From the NCBI RefSeq assembly GCF_018687755.1, contig NZ_CP061305.1:1115099-1179098 (forward strand): 64,000 bases of DNA, given 5' to 3'. Shown in pieces: positions 16,399-25,045 of the stretch. Numbering within the stretch: the first letter of the stretch is position 1; each line of letters opens with the position of its first letter. A program made the position numbers and the translations under genes. The notes under the pieces are model-generated. The model had not been told where the DNA came from. It did no database searches and was given only the letters and a program-made list of their open reading frames with translations. The DNA comes from Polynucleobacter sp. JS-Mosq-20-D10. GTDB taxonomy: Bacteria > Pseudomonadota > Gammaproteobacteria > Burkholderiales > Burkholderiaceae.

Positions 16399-17133
16399 GT
16401 GGCGATAAGCAAATCTAATAAAGACATCATTGACGTTTATAGCTGGCCAACGCCAAATGGACATAAGGTTCACATCATGCTCGAGGAGTGTGGCTATAAG
16501 TTAGGTAAAGACTGGATTGCCCATCCAATTGATATTGGAGCTGGAGATCAGTTTAAGAAAGAATTCTTGGCAATCAGCCCGAATAACAAGATTCCAGCTA
16601 TAACCGATCCAAATGGGCCCGACGGCAAGCCCATCCATCTATTTGAATCTGGCGCAATCTTGCTATACCTAGCAGCCAAAACGGGAAAGTTTTTACCTAA
16701 ATCTACCCGAGGCAAATATGAGGTGTTGCAATGGCTCATGTTCCAAATGGGCGGCCTAGGACCACTTTTAGGGCAAAACCACCACTTTCGAATCTACGCC
16801 CCAGAGAAAATTGATTACGCAATTAACCGTTATACCAATGAAGCTAAGCGCCTGTATGGAGTAATAGACCATCAATTGAAAGATAATTCTTATATTGCCG
16901 GCAAAAGTTACTCCATAGCAGATATTGCCATCTTCCCTTGGACGCGTAACTGGAAGAATCAAGGTATTGATATCAACGAATATCCTCATTTCAAGCGTTG
17001 GTTTGAAATGATTGGTGAACGCCCTGCCGTTAAGCGTGGCGTTGAAGTATTAACTGCATTGCGTAAGCCCTTGCACGATGACAAAGCAAGAGAGCAATTA
17101 TTTGGTTCATCACAGTATCAAAAAAGGAAATAG
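16399..17133 (+). CDS. Glutathione S-transferase family protein (YfcG/YghU-like)
   Basis: A 244-residue protein starting at GTG with AAGGAATTAATC upstream. The N-terminal thioredoxin-fold domain reads YSWPTPNGHKVHIMLEECGY, the TPNG pattern of nu-class GSTs such as the disulfide-bond oxidoreductase YfcG. The glutathione gamma-glutamyl site is FESGAILLYLA, and the helical C-terminal domain contains SIADIAIFPW. It probably reduces disulfides or detoxifies with glutathione. One base separates its stop from the next gene. Confidence 0.88.
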   Translation: MAISKSNKDIIDVYSWPTPNGHKVHIMLEECGYKLGKDWIAHPIDIGAGDQFKKEFLAISPNNKIPAITDPNGPDGKPIHLFESGAILLYLAAKTGKFLPKSTRGKYEVLQWLMFQMGGLGPLLGQNHHFRIYAPEKIDYAINRYTNEAKRLYGVIDHQLKDNSYIAGKSYSIADIAIFPWTRNWKNQGIDINEYPHFKRWFEMIGERPAVKRGVEVLTALRKPLHDDKAREQLFGSSQYQKRK

Positions 17134-17134
17134 C

Positions 17135-17989
17135 ATGAAGATTCAATCAGTCGGAGTCATTGGGGCGGGTACGATGGGCAATGGTATTGCGCAGGTCTGC
17201 GCAGTTGCCGGTCTTGATGTCGTCATGGTTGATATCAGCGATGCTGCTGTTGAACGCGGCTTAAATCAAATTAGCAAAAGCTTAGATCGCTTAGTGAAAA
17301 AAGAAACGCTCACCAATGAGGATAAAGATGCTGCACTTAAACGCATCCAAGGTGGAACTTCATATACCGAACTCAAGGGACTTCAACTAGTCATTGAGGC
17401 TGCTACCGAGAACCAAGCAGTCAAAGAAAAGATTCTGAAGCAGGTTGATGAGATCGTCGGCAAAGAAACTATTATTGCCACCAATACTTCTTCACTATCC
17501 ATTACCAAGCTTGCTGCCTTAGATTCCAATCCCGGCCGTTTCATTGGTATGCACTTTTTCAATCCGCCACCGATGATGGCATTGGTTGAAGTGATTCGAG
17601 GCTTGCAAACCTCAGACACAACCCACGCCGCCATTATTGAGATGGCCAAACGGATTGGCAAAGAGCCCATCACCGTCAAGAACTCTCCTGGCTTTGTAGT
17701 AAACCGTATTTTGTTGCCAATGATTAACGAAGCTTTTTTTGTCCTGCACGAAGGCCTTGCTAGCCCCGAAGATATAGATGCCGGCATGAAATTGGGCTGC
17801 AATCAGCCGATTGGTCCACTCGCTTTAGCCGATTTAATTGGTCTCGATACATGCTTAGCTGTTATGGAAGTCTATTTTGAGAACTTCAGTGACTCTAAGT
17901 ATCGCCCTTGCCCACTGCTGCGCGAGATGGTTGCAGCTGGTTACCTCGGTCGCAAGTCTGGACGCGGCGTCTATACCTACGATCAATGA
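17135..17989 (+). CDS. 3-hydroxybutyryl-CoA dehydrogenase
   Basis: A 284-residue short 3-hydroxyacyl-CoA dehydrogenase with a Rossmann motif GVIGAGTMGNGIAQ, catalytic Ser/His/Glu elements (NTSSLSITKLA; GMHFFNPPPMMALVEVI) and the C-terminal helical domain (NPIGPLALADLIGLDTCLAV type, here NQPIGPLALADLIGLD). It interconverts acetoacetyl-CoA and 3-hydroxybutyryl-CoA in fatty-acid or polyhydroxybutyrate-related metabolism. The start at 17135 is preceded by AAGGAAATAGC; a longer frame from 17078 overlaps the GST gene and is rejected. Confidence 0.93.
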   Translation: MKIQSVGVIGAGTMGNGIAQVCAVAGLDVVMVDISDAAVERGLNQISKSLDRLVKKETLTNEDKDAALKRIQGGTSYTELKGLQLVIEAATENQAVKEKILKQVDEIVGKETIIATNTSSLSITKLAALDSNPGRFIGMHFFNPPPMMALVEVIRGLQTSDTTHAAIIEMAKRIGKEPITVKNSPGFVVNRILLPMINEAFFVLHEGLASPEDIDAGMKLGCNQPIGPLALADLIGLDTCLAVMEVYFENFSDSKYRPCPLLREMVAAGYLGRKSGRGVYTYDQ

Positions 17990-18038
17990 TTTTGCAATTC
18001 ACCATTCACCCTTCACCAACCTAGATAAAGAAGTTTTT

Positions 18039-18518
18039 GTGAACCCATTACCCCCTCTAGTTACTAAATTAGCCTATGCCGGCCTAATTCCTTTTATTGG
18101 TCTCGCACTGATGGTGCAGCTAGCTCCAACCCCACTCAATTATTTAAGTGCTGAGTCGCTAGCTGGTTACGGGGCGGTGATCACTGCATTCATGGGTGCC
18201 TTGCATTGGGGCGCCAATCTACATACCCTAGGCAAAATACCCCGAGGCGATCGGTGGGGAGATCGCAACGCATGGATCTGGGGCGTAATACCTGCATTAG
18301 TTGCCTGGCTTGCACTACACATTTACATACCAGTTGGCCTCGTCATCTTGGCATCAGCATTAGTGATTCAGCGTAATATTGATAAAGAAACTTATCGATA
18401 TTACTTTTCCAATGAAGCAGCGCTTCATGCATTCATCACCTTACGAAATCGACTTACATTAGTTTCTGCTGGATGCTTAATTTGGGCAGCGTTGGTTATT
18501 TTGTTTGTACAGAATTAA
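18039..18518 (+). CDS. DUF3429-like integral membrane protein
   Basis: A 159-residue hydrophobic protein with about four or five membrane helices and the conserved ITAFMGALHWG segment that I associate with the DUF3429/TMEM69 family. It starts at a GTG (18039, MNPLPPLVTKLAYAGLIPF) with a weak purine tract upstream. The in-frame extension to 17877 overlaps the dehydrogenase gene and lacks family character. It lies between the dehydrogenase and rarA in a plus-strand run. Function unknown. Confidence 0.8.
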   Translation: MNPLPPLVTKLAYAGLIPFIGLALMVQLAPTPLNYLSAESLAGYGAVITAFMGALHWGANLHTLGKIPRGDRWGDRNAWIWGVIPALVAWLALHIYIPVGLVILASALVIQRNIDKETYRYYFSNEAALHAFITLRNRLTLVSAGCLIWAALVILFVQN

Positions 18519-18528
18519 ACCAGCGCTG

Positions 18529-19836
18529 ATGGGCAATCTATTTGATCAAGCACCTCCGCCACCATTAGCGGAAGTCTTGCGCCCACAATCCATAGAAGAA
18601 GTAATCGGACAGACACATCTTCTCGCAGCTGGTAAACCACTTAATCTCGCATTTGGATCAGGTAAGCCACATTCGATGATTCTCTGGGGCCCTCCGGGAG
18701 TTGGCAAGACCACTCTGGCAAGACTTTCAGCAAAAGCCTTTGATCGAGAATTTATTGCAATTTCAGCTGTGCTTGCCGGAGTAAAAGAAATTCGCGAGGC
18801 TATTGAGCAAGCCCAACAGAACATGTCTCAATATGGCAGACAAACTATATTATTTGTTGATGAGATTCATCGATTTAATAAAAGTCAGCAAGATGCTTTA
18901 CTACCCCATGTTGAGTCTGGATTATTTAACTTTATTGGCGCCACAACTGAAAACCCCTCATTTGAGGTGAACTCAGCCCTGCTCTCACGCGCACAAGTCT
19001 ATGTGCTGAAATCATTAAATGCTGAGGAGCTTAAGCAGTTGTTTGATCGAGCATGTAATTATGCGATGCCCGATATTCCTTTTGAACCAAATGCAATTGA
19101 TAGTTTAATTTCTCAAGCAGATGGTGATGCTAGGCGTTTGCTGAATCTAGTTGAGCAGTTGCACAATGCTGTCTCAACACCAAACTCTCGGATTCTTAAA
19201 GTAGACCAGCAGTTTATTGAAAACGCTTTAACAGTCCAGGCACGTCGTTTTGATAAAGGCGGAGACCACTTTTACGATCAAATATCTGCTTTACATAAAT
19301 CAGTGCGCGGCTCTAATCCTGATGCTGCGCTGTATTGGTTTTGCCGGATGCTGGATGGCGGTGCAGACCCTCGATATCTTGCACGCAGAATTATTCGCAT
19401 GGCCTGGGAAGATATTGGACTTGCCGATCCCAGGGCGATGCAACTTGCTAATGATGCAGCTCAAACTTTTGAGCGGCTTGGTTCACCGGAAGGTGAATTA
19501 GCGCTAGGTCAAGCCGTTGTCTATTTAGCGATCGCCGCCAAAAGTAATGCAAGCTATCAAGCGTACAACGCGGCAAGAGCTTATGTTGCTAGCGACCAAA
19601 GTAAGCCTGTACCTAACCATTTACGCAATGCCCCAACTAAACTCATGAAAGAGTTGGGTCACGGTAAAGAATATCGTTATGCACACGATGAGCCACATGC
19701 CTATGCGGCTGGAGAAACCTACTTACCCGATGGAATGGCAGAGCCCCATTGGTACCAACCGGTTGATCGGGGCTTAGAAAGTCAGATTGCTGAGAAAATG
19801 GCTTTCTTGCGGAAGTTAGATGAGGAGTCGAAATAG
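18529..19836 (+). CDS. rarA: Replication-associated recombination protein A (AAA+ ATPase)
   Basis: A 435-residue RarA/MgsA/WRNIP1-family ATPase acting at stalled replication forks. It has an N-terminal PPLAEVLRPQSIEEVIGQTHLL, Walker A GPPGVGKTTLARL, Walker B FVDEIHRFNKSQQDALLPHVE, sensor 1 GATTENPSFEVN and the C-terminal tetramerisation/MgsA domain (SVRGSNPDAALYWFCRML). The ATG at 18529 is 10 nt after the DUF3429 gene; a start at 18505 would overlap it. Confidence 0.96.
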   Translation: MGNLFDQAPPPPLAEVLRPQSIEEVIGQTHLLAAGKPLNLAFGSGKPHSMILWGPPGVGKTTLARLSAKAFDREFIAISAVLAGVKEIREAIEQAQQNMSQYGRQTILFVDEIHRFNKSQQDALLPHVESGLFNFIGATTENPSFEVNSALLSRAQVYVLKSLNAEELKQLFDRACNYAMPDIPFEPNAIDSLISQADGDARRLLNLVEQLHNAVSTPNSRILKVDQQFIENALTVQARRFDKGGDHFYDQISALHKSVRGSNPDAALYWFCRMLDGGADPRYLARRIIRMAWEDIGLADPRAMQLANDAAQTFERLGSPEGELALGQAVVYLAIAAKSNASYQAYNAARAYVASDQSKPVPNHLRNAPTKLMKELGHGKEYRYAHDEPHAYAAGETYLPDGMAEPHWYQPVDRGLESQIAEKMAFLRKLDEESK

Positions 19837-19838
19837 AG

Positions 19839-20480
19839 ATGACTCAAGATCAAGCAGACGAAAAACGGATTAAAGGGACGCTCTACTACGACATCATTTC
19901 CCCATTTTCATATTTTTATATCAAGCAACGCCATCGCCTAGAAAAACACGTAGACATACAACCTGTGCCCATCTTATTAGGCGGCCTACTCCGCGCGACC
20001 GATAACCGCGGGCCTGGGGAGATAGAAGCCAAACGCCCCCATACTTATCAATATTGCGTATGGCTCGCTGAAAAGTTAGGTCTACCTTTTCGCTTTCCAG
20101 AACACCACCCTTTTCTTACCGTTGCAGCACAGCGTCTGCTAGTTGGGCAAGATGCACAATGGAACATGGTTGAGCGCGCGTTTGAGTATGTTTGGGTAGA
20201 AGGTAAAGATCCCAATTTATCTTGGCCAGAGTTTTGCCAATACCTTGGCTTAGCAGAAGACACTCCAAAACCAGATACGCCAGAGGTTAAAGTCAAGCTA
20301 ATTAGTAATACAGAAAGGGCAAAAGCTGATGGTGCATTTGGTGTGCCAACCCTTGTTATCAATGGTCATGCTTTTTGGGGTGTTGACACCATCGATTGGG
20401 CCTTAGATTATCTAGATAGGCCGAATATGTTTAAAGATGTGGCTTATCGCTATGCTGGTCAAGTCCCCTCTGGGCTTTGA
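19839..20480 (+). CDS. 2-hydroxychromene-2-carboxylate isomerase family (DsbA-fold) protein
   Basis: A 213-residue thioredoxin-fold protein of the HCCA isomerase/GST-kappa group: LYYDIISPFSYFYIKQRHRLEK at the N-terminus, GPGEIEAKRPHTYQYCVWLAEKLGLPFRFPE, and GAFGVPTLVINGHAFWGVDTIDWALDYL near the C-terminus. It lacks a CxxC and probably uses glutathione. In naphthalene degraders the family isomerises hydroxychromene carboxylate, but this context gives no aromatic pathway, so the substrate is unknown. It starts 2 nt after rarA. Confidence 0.85.
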   Translation: MTQDQADEKRIKGTLYYDIISPFSYFYIKQRHRLEKHVDIQPVPILLGGLLRATDNRGPGEIEAKRPHTYQYCVWLAEKLGLPFRFPEHHPFLTVAAQRLLVGQDAQWNMVERAFEYVWVEGKDPNLSWPEFCQYLGLAEDTPKPDTPEVKVKLISNTERAKADGAFGVPTLVINGHAFWGVDTIDWALDYLDRPNMFKDVAYRYAGQVPSGL

Positions 20481-20532
20481 GCAATACAATCTGATTTACC
20501 CTATTTTCACTCGATTCTTAAGGACACCCAGT

Positions 20533-21108
20533 ATGCGCAAAATTATTGCTTCCCTATTTTTAGTTTCCAGCCTCATTGCTAGTGGCGCAAGCTTTGCCGG
20601 GCCTAAGGTGGAATTTAAAACCACCATGGGCAATTTTGTTGTTGAGCTTGATTCAGTCAAGGCCCCAAAAACTTCAGCCAACTTTTTGAACTATGTCAAT
20701 AGTGGTTTTTATAACGGGACTATTTTTCACCGCGTGATAGATGGCTTCATGATTCAGGGCGGTGGATTTACTCCGGACTTGACCCAAAAACCGACTAATG
20801 CGCCTGTGGTTTCAGAAGCTCAAAATGGTCTTAAGAATCAAACTTACACTATCGCTATGGCGCGTACTTCTGACCCCGATTCAGCAACAGCCCAGTTTTT
20901 TATTAATGTTAAAGATAATGAGAGCTTGAATTATCCAAATGCGATGGGTAATGGCTATACCGTTTTCGGTACAGTTATTTCCGGCACTCAAACAATTGAT
21001 GCTATTCGCAAAATCCCAACAATGGTGGCATCATCGCCAAGAATGGGTCGCATGTCAGACGTACCTAGCAAGACAGTCGCAATTGAATCAGCCACTGTTT
21101 TAAAGTAA
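20533..21108 (+). CDS. ppiA: Periplasmic peptidyl-prolyl cis-trans isomerase (cyclophilin)
   Basis: A 191-residue cyclophilin with a signal peptide (MRKIIASLFLVSSLIASGASFAG) and the PPIase core: the FHRVIDGFMIQGGGF catalytic arginine segment, then MARTSDPDSATAQFFINV. It accelerates proline isomerisation in periplasmic proteins. TTAAGGACACCCAGT precedes the ATG at 20533; the longer frame from 20437 overlaps the preceding gene. The PpiA name rests on size and export. Confidence 0.92.
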   Translation: MRKIIASLFLVSSLIASGASFAGPKVEFKTTMGNFVVELDSVKAPKTSANFLNYVNSGFYNGTIFHRVIDGFMIQGGGFTPDLTQKPTNAPVVSEAQNGLKNQTYTIAMARTSDPDSATAQFFINVKDNESLNYPNAMGNGYTVFGTVISGTQTIDAIRKIPTMVASSPRMGRMSDVPSKTVAIESATVLK

Positions 21109-21145
21109 TTTCTACTAGCTTATTTGAGCACTGACGATAGATAGC

Positions 21146-22972
21146 ATGATATTGCTTGATGATGCCCAGAGCACTATGGCAAAGCCGAGCAGTCGCGTGT
21201 ATGAGCAAGCGCTCCAACTTTGGACGGTCTATCCTCAGTCTAACCATGCTCAGACAATTGCAGCTGTAGATCAATGCCTGCAAGATATTAATAAAGCATT
21301 AGTTCAGGGAGAATATGTTGTCGCTGCATTTGCATATGAACTAGGTCTATACATACACAATATAAATGGACTAGCTCAACATGAAAGCAAAGAGCACCCA
21401 TTAATGCAGGCATGGTCTTTTAAATCCTATGAAAGCTTTAGTAAAGCGGATGTCGATACTTACATTGAAAAAAAGATAGCAACTCTAGATCCCGAAGCTC
21501 AAGTTGCAGGAGTGGCTAATCTTGTTTTTTCCGTAAACCAAGAGAAGTTCACCTCCGATATCCAGACTATCCAAGAGTACATTCGTAATGGCGACACTTA
21601 TCAAATTAATCATACCTTTCGGATTACAGGTGAAGCCTATGGTGACCCTCTCTCTTTATATGCACGATTAAGGAAGCGGCAGCCAGGAAGATTTGGCGCA
21701 TTTATTGCGCAAGACTCGAACTTTATATTATCCCAATCACCCGAATTATTTATTCAGAAGCAAGGCAATACATTAAAAGCTATGCCGATGAAAGGCACTG
21801 CTAGCGCATTAAACGATACAGCCGAGCATTTATCAGCAGATACAAAGAATCAAGCAGAAAATGTCATGATCGTTGATTTATTACGTAACGATCTGAGTCG
21901 ACTTGCCTTACCGGGAACGGTCACCGTTCCCAAGCTATTTGAGGTGACTCAGTACGGTGATGTACTGCAAATGACATCTACAGTTCAAGCTGAGATGCAG
22001 CCTGAAATGAAATTGAGTGACGTGATCAATGCGGTATTTCCTTGTGGGTCTGTAACGGGCGCCCCAAAAAAACGCAGCATGGAGATCATTCAAGAATTAG
22101 AACCTCAAGATCGAGCCTACTATTGTGGTGCCTTGGGCTGGATTGATCCTAGTGGTGACTTTGCGTTTAGCGTTCCTATCCGCACCCTTGAAATGAATCA
22201 TGATGCAAAAACACATACCTCACTCTTTTCTTTAGGCATAGGCGCCGGCATTACGATTGACTCTGAGCCTGGGCAGGAGTGGGAAGAATGCCAAATTAAA
22301 GCTGCGTTCTTGAGCAAGTTACCCAGTGAACTGGGATTATTTGAAACTATCTTGGTCCGCAAAGGTCAGGCTCAACATGTTCAACTTCATTTAGCACGCT
22401 TAGCCAGTTCTGCTTTAGCTCTTGGCATACCCTGCTCGGTGCCGGACATCATGAAAATGATTGAGATTGGGTATAAAAACTGCTCAATAGATACTGAGTA
22501 TCGGTTGCGCTTGGATCTCGATCATCTAGGAATCGCAACTTATCAAATAACACCCATCAGCCCACTAGAAGGATCGGTAAAAATCTTTTGGGCAAGGGAT
22601 ATTCTGCCCGATTCAAATATGGCCACACTTTACTCTGGCAATATTTTATTGAGACATAAGATAAGCACTCGAAATCTCTATGACCAAGCCTGGAGATTGG
22701 CAGAGGGCCTTACTGGCTTTGATGCCCTTTTTACCAATGAGCAAGGCTATGTCACTGAGGGTGGAAGAAGCAGTGTTTTTGTAAAATCTGGAGATAGCTG
22801 GCTAACACCCCCCGTCTCAGCGGGTCTGTTACCGGGGGTGATGAGATCAATCATATTGAATGATCCTCAATGGAATGCCCATGAGGTCAACCTGACTATT
22901 GATGATATTCAGAATGCAAAAGAGATTATGCTTAGCAATGCTTTACGCGGTCTCATCCCCGCTCATTTTTAG
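21146..22972 (+). CDS. pabBC: Aminodeoxychorismate synthase / aminodeoxychorismate lyase fusion (PabB-PabC)
   Basis: A 608-residue bifunctional folate enzyme. Residues 1 to about 375 form a chorismate-binding PabB domain (LSQSPELFI, GTVTVPKLFEVTQYGDVLQMTSTVQAE, CGSVTGAPKKRSMEIIQ). Residues about 385-608 form a PLP class IV PabC domain (LFETILVRKG, EQGYVTEGGRSSVFV). Together they make 4-aminobenzoate from chorismate with a PabA glutaminase encoded elsewhere. It starts 37 nt after the cyclophilin gene and precedes a Nudix gene by 9 nt. Confidence 0.92.
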   Translation: MILLDDAQSTMAKPSSRVYEQALQLWTVYPQSNHAQTIAAVDQCLQDINKALVQGEYVVAAFAYELGLYIHNINGLAQHESKEHPLMQAWSFKSYESFSKADVDTYIEKKIATLDPEAQVAGVANLVFSVNQEKFTSDIQTIQEYIRNGDTYQINHTFRITGEAYGDPLSLYARLRKRQPGRFGAFIAQDSNFILSQSPELFIQKQGNTLKAMPMKGTASALNDTAEHLSADTKNQAENVMIVDLLRNDLSRLALPGTVTVPKLFEVTQYGDVLQMTSTVQAEMQPEMKLSDVINAVFPCGSVTGAPKKRSMEIIQELEPQDRAYYCGALGWIDPSGDFAFSVPIRTLEMNHDAKTHTSLFSLGIGAGITIDSEPGQEWEECQIKAAFLSKLPSELGLFETILVRKGQAQHVQLHLARLASSALALGIPCSVPDIMKMIEIGYKNCSIDTEYRLRLDLDHLGIATYQITPISPLEGSVKIFWARDILPDSNMATLYSGNILLRHKISTRNLYDQAWRLAEGLTGFDALFTNEQGYVTEGGRSSVFVKSGDSWLTPPVSAGLLPGVMRSIILNDPQWNAHEVNLTIDDIQNAKEIMLSNALRGLIPAHF

Positions 22973-22981
22973 AAAGTCCGC

Positions 22982-23542
22982 ATGAAGTTTTGCTCGCACT
23001 GTGCAGCACCCATCAGCATCAAGATTCCTGCGGATGATTCGCGGGAACGCCATGTATGCGACTCTTGCGGAAGTATTCATTATTTCAATCCACGTAACGT
23101 AGTTGGCAGCATCCCCGTCTTTGGCAATCAAGTTTTATTATGCCGTCGCGCCATAGAACCTCGCCATGGTTATTGGACTCTGCCTGCTGGATTCATGGAG
23201 CTGGGTGAAAGCACCAGTACTGGAGCAGCTCGTGAAACATATGAGGAGGCCGGCGCTATTGTTCAGATGGGTCCGCTCTACTCTCTGCTCAATGTGCAAC
23301 ATGCAGAACAGGTGCATCTTTTTTATCTAGCTTCGATGGATTCGCCAAACTTTCAAGCAGGAGAAGAGAGTCTTGAGGTTGCTCTATTTGATGAGAAGGA
23401 TATCCCGTGGGATGAAATTGCTTTTCCAACGGTAAAGCAAACTCTTGAGTGGTTCTTTGCTGATCGTGCTGCTGGGGTATTTGATTCTGGCAATGAATTT
23501 AGCGTTCGCAGCAGAGACATTCTGCCAGCTGAAAAAATATAA
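22982..23542 (+). CDS. Nudix hydrolase with N-terminal zinc ribbon
   Basis: A 186-residue protein. Residues 4-29 form a zinc ribbon (Cys4-x2-Cys7 and Cys26-x2-Cys29), followed by YFNPRNVVGSIPVFGNQVLLCRRAIEPRHGYWTLPAGFMELGES. The complete Nudix box spans GFMELGEST to REtYEEAGA. The architecture resembles the NudC/ADP-ribose pyrophosphatase-like group that clears nucleotide diphosphate derivatives; the substrate cannot be told. It is packed between pabBC (9 nt) and aat (13 nt). Confidence 0.9.
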   Translation: MKFCSHCAAPISIKIPADDSRERHVCDSCGSIHYFNPRNVVGSIPVFGNQVLLCRRAIEPRHGYWTLPAGFMELGESTSTGAARETYEEAGAIVQMGPLYSLLNVQHAEQVHLFYLASMDSPNFQAGEESLEVALFDEKDIPWDEIAFPTVKQTLEWFFADRAAGVFDSGNEFSVRSRDILPAEKI

Positions 23543-23555
23543 AAATCACAAGCCC

Positions 23556-24293
23556 ATGAGTAACATCAGCTGGCTAGGGTCTCAGGATGAATTTCCCAAC
23601 CCTATTCATCATTCAGATCCTGACCCAAGCGTCCCCGGCTTAATTGCAGTGAGTGAACGGATATATCCAGGACAGCTAGCTCGTGCATATCAAATGGGAA
23701 TCTTTCCCTGGTACTCCGATAATCAACCAGTGTTGTGGTGGTCACCCAATCCCCGGATGGTACTAAAGCCTGAACACTTTAAATGTCATGACTCGCTTAA
23801 GAAAGCCATTCGTCATTTTTTAGCTGATCCTCGGAAAGAAATCTGGGTTGATGAAGACTTTGGTGCCGTTGTTCGCTCCTGTGCAACTGCGAGCCGTAAA
23901 GATCAGGATGGCACTTGGATTACCCATGAAATCATGGATGCTTACACAAATCTTCATGAAGAGGGTCATGCTCACAGCATTGCAATCATGGAGGATGGGC
24001 GTCTGGTAGGCGGCCTCTATTGTGTCTCATTCGGCGGGATGGTTTTTGGTGAATCGATGTTTAGCCATCAAACAGATGCCTCAAAAATTGCCTTAGCCGC
24101 TCTTGCTGCCTGGTGCGAGCAAAACCAAGTGGAAATGATCGATTGCCAGCAAGAGACAGCTCACCTCAATTCATTAGGGGCTGCAACGATTTCTCGCAAT
24201 GAATTTTTAGCGCATCTGCAAGTTGCTTTAAATCAAACTAATATAGAGATTCCTTGGAAATTTGATAAACAGATTCTTCGTCACTGGCTATGA
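23556..24293 (+). CDS. aat: Leucyl/phenylalanyl-tRNA-protein transferase
   Basis: N-degron enzyme that transfers Leu or Phe from aminoacyl-tRNA to proteins with N-terminal Lys or Arg, marking them for ClpS-ClpAP. The 245-residue protein has family motifs GLIAVSERIYPGQLARAYQMGIFPWYSDNQPVLWWSPNPRMVL, WITHEIMDAYTNLHEEGHAHSIAI and the GGLYCVSFGGMVFGESMFSH segment. The ATG at 23556 gives the standard N-terminus; a frame from 23445 overlaps the Nudix gene. Its end overlaps bpt by 4 nt. Confidence 0.95.
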   Translation: MSNISWLGSQDEFPNPIHHSDPDPSVPGLIAVSERIYPGQLARAYQMGIFPWYSDNQPVLWWSPNPRMVLKPEHFKCHDSLKKAIRHFLADPRKEIWVDEDFGAVVRSCATASRKDQDGTWITHEIMDAYTNLHEEGHAHSIAIMEDGRLVGGLYCVSFGGMVFGESMFSHQTDASKIALAALAAWCEQNQVEMIDCQQETAHLNSLGAATISRNEFLAHLQVALNQTNIEIPWKFDKQILRHWL

Positions 24294-25036
24294 CTCAACT
24301 AAAAGAACTTCCTCTCACGGAATTGCAGTTTTATGCAACTGCACCTTATCCCTGTAGCTATCTACCGGGGAGGACTGCACGCTCGCAAGTAGCTACTCCC
24401 TCACATTTAATACACGCCGATTTATATGGTGAGCTAGTAAATGCGGGATTTCGTCGCAGTGGTTTATACACTTATCGACCTTATTGCGATGAATGCAATG
24501 CCTGTACTGCTACACGCATTCCAGTGAAGCATTTCTCACCGAACCGAAGTCAAAAACGCAGCTGGAAAAAACATGCTGGACTAGATGTTCGCATTCTCAA
24601 TCTAGGCTACCAAGAAGAACACTATCAACTCTATCAACGCTATCAACATGAGCGTCATGCCAGTGGTGATGTAGATCAAGATGATCAAGACCAGTACATG
24701 CAGTTTTTATTGCAAAGTCGTGTGAACTCCAGAATTGTTGAATTTCGGGATGGCCCCCAAGAATCAGACCCAGGGCATCTGCGCATGGTCAGTATGATTG
24801 ATATCTTGGATCAAGGAATCTCCTCGGTTTATACCTTCTTTGATACCAGCAATGCCTCTGCAAGCTATGGAAGCTATAGTATCTTGTGGCAAATTCAGCA
24901 GACTTTAGAGTTAGATCTTCCCTACCTCTACCTTGGTTACTACATAGAACAGAGCGAAAAAATGTCCTATAAGGCTAAGTTTCAGCCTATAGAAGGCTTG
25001 ATCGATGATCACTGGCAGCTCATCAATGGGCCATAA
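24290..25036 (+). CDS. bpt: Bacterial aspartate/glutamate leucyltransferase (ATE1-like)
   Basis: A 248-residue member of the arginyl/leucyl-tRNA-protein transferase family. It has the N-terminal domain CSYLPGRTARSQV and FRRSGLYTYRPYCDECNACTATRIPV (cysteines typical of the family), and the C-terminal catalytic domain with SVYTFFDTSNASASYGSYSILWQI and YLGYYIEQSEKMSYKAKFQPIE. Bacterial members add leucine to N-terminal Asp or Glu. The ATGA overlap with aat shows coupled translation of two N-degron transferases. Confidence 0.93.
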   Translation: MTQLKELPLTELQFYATAPYPCSYLPGRTARSQVATPSHLIHADLYGELVNAGFRRSGLYTYRPYCDECNACTATRIPVKHFSPNRSQKRSWKKHAGLDVRILNLGYQEEHYQLYQRYQHERHASGDVDQDDQDQYMQFLLQSRVNSRIVEFRDGPQESDPGHLRMVSMIDILDQGISSVYTFFDTSNASASYGSYSILWQIQQTLELDLPYLYLGYYIEQSEKMSYKAKFQPIEGLIDDHWQLINGP

Positions 25037-25045
25037 TATCGATTC

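Noticed and set aside
17877..18038. Longer start for the DUF3429-like gene
   Set aside because: The upstream part overlaps the dehydrogenase in another frame and is Cys/His-rich without family character.
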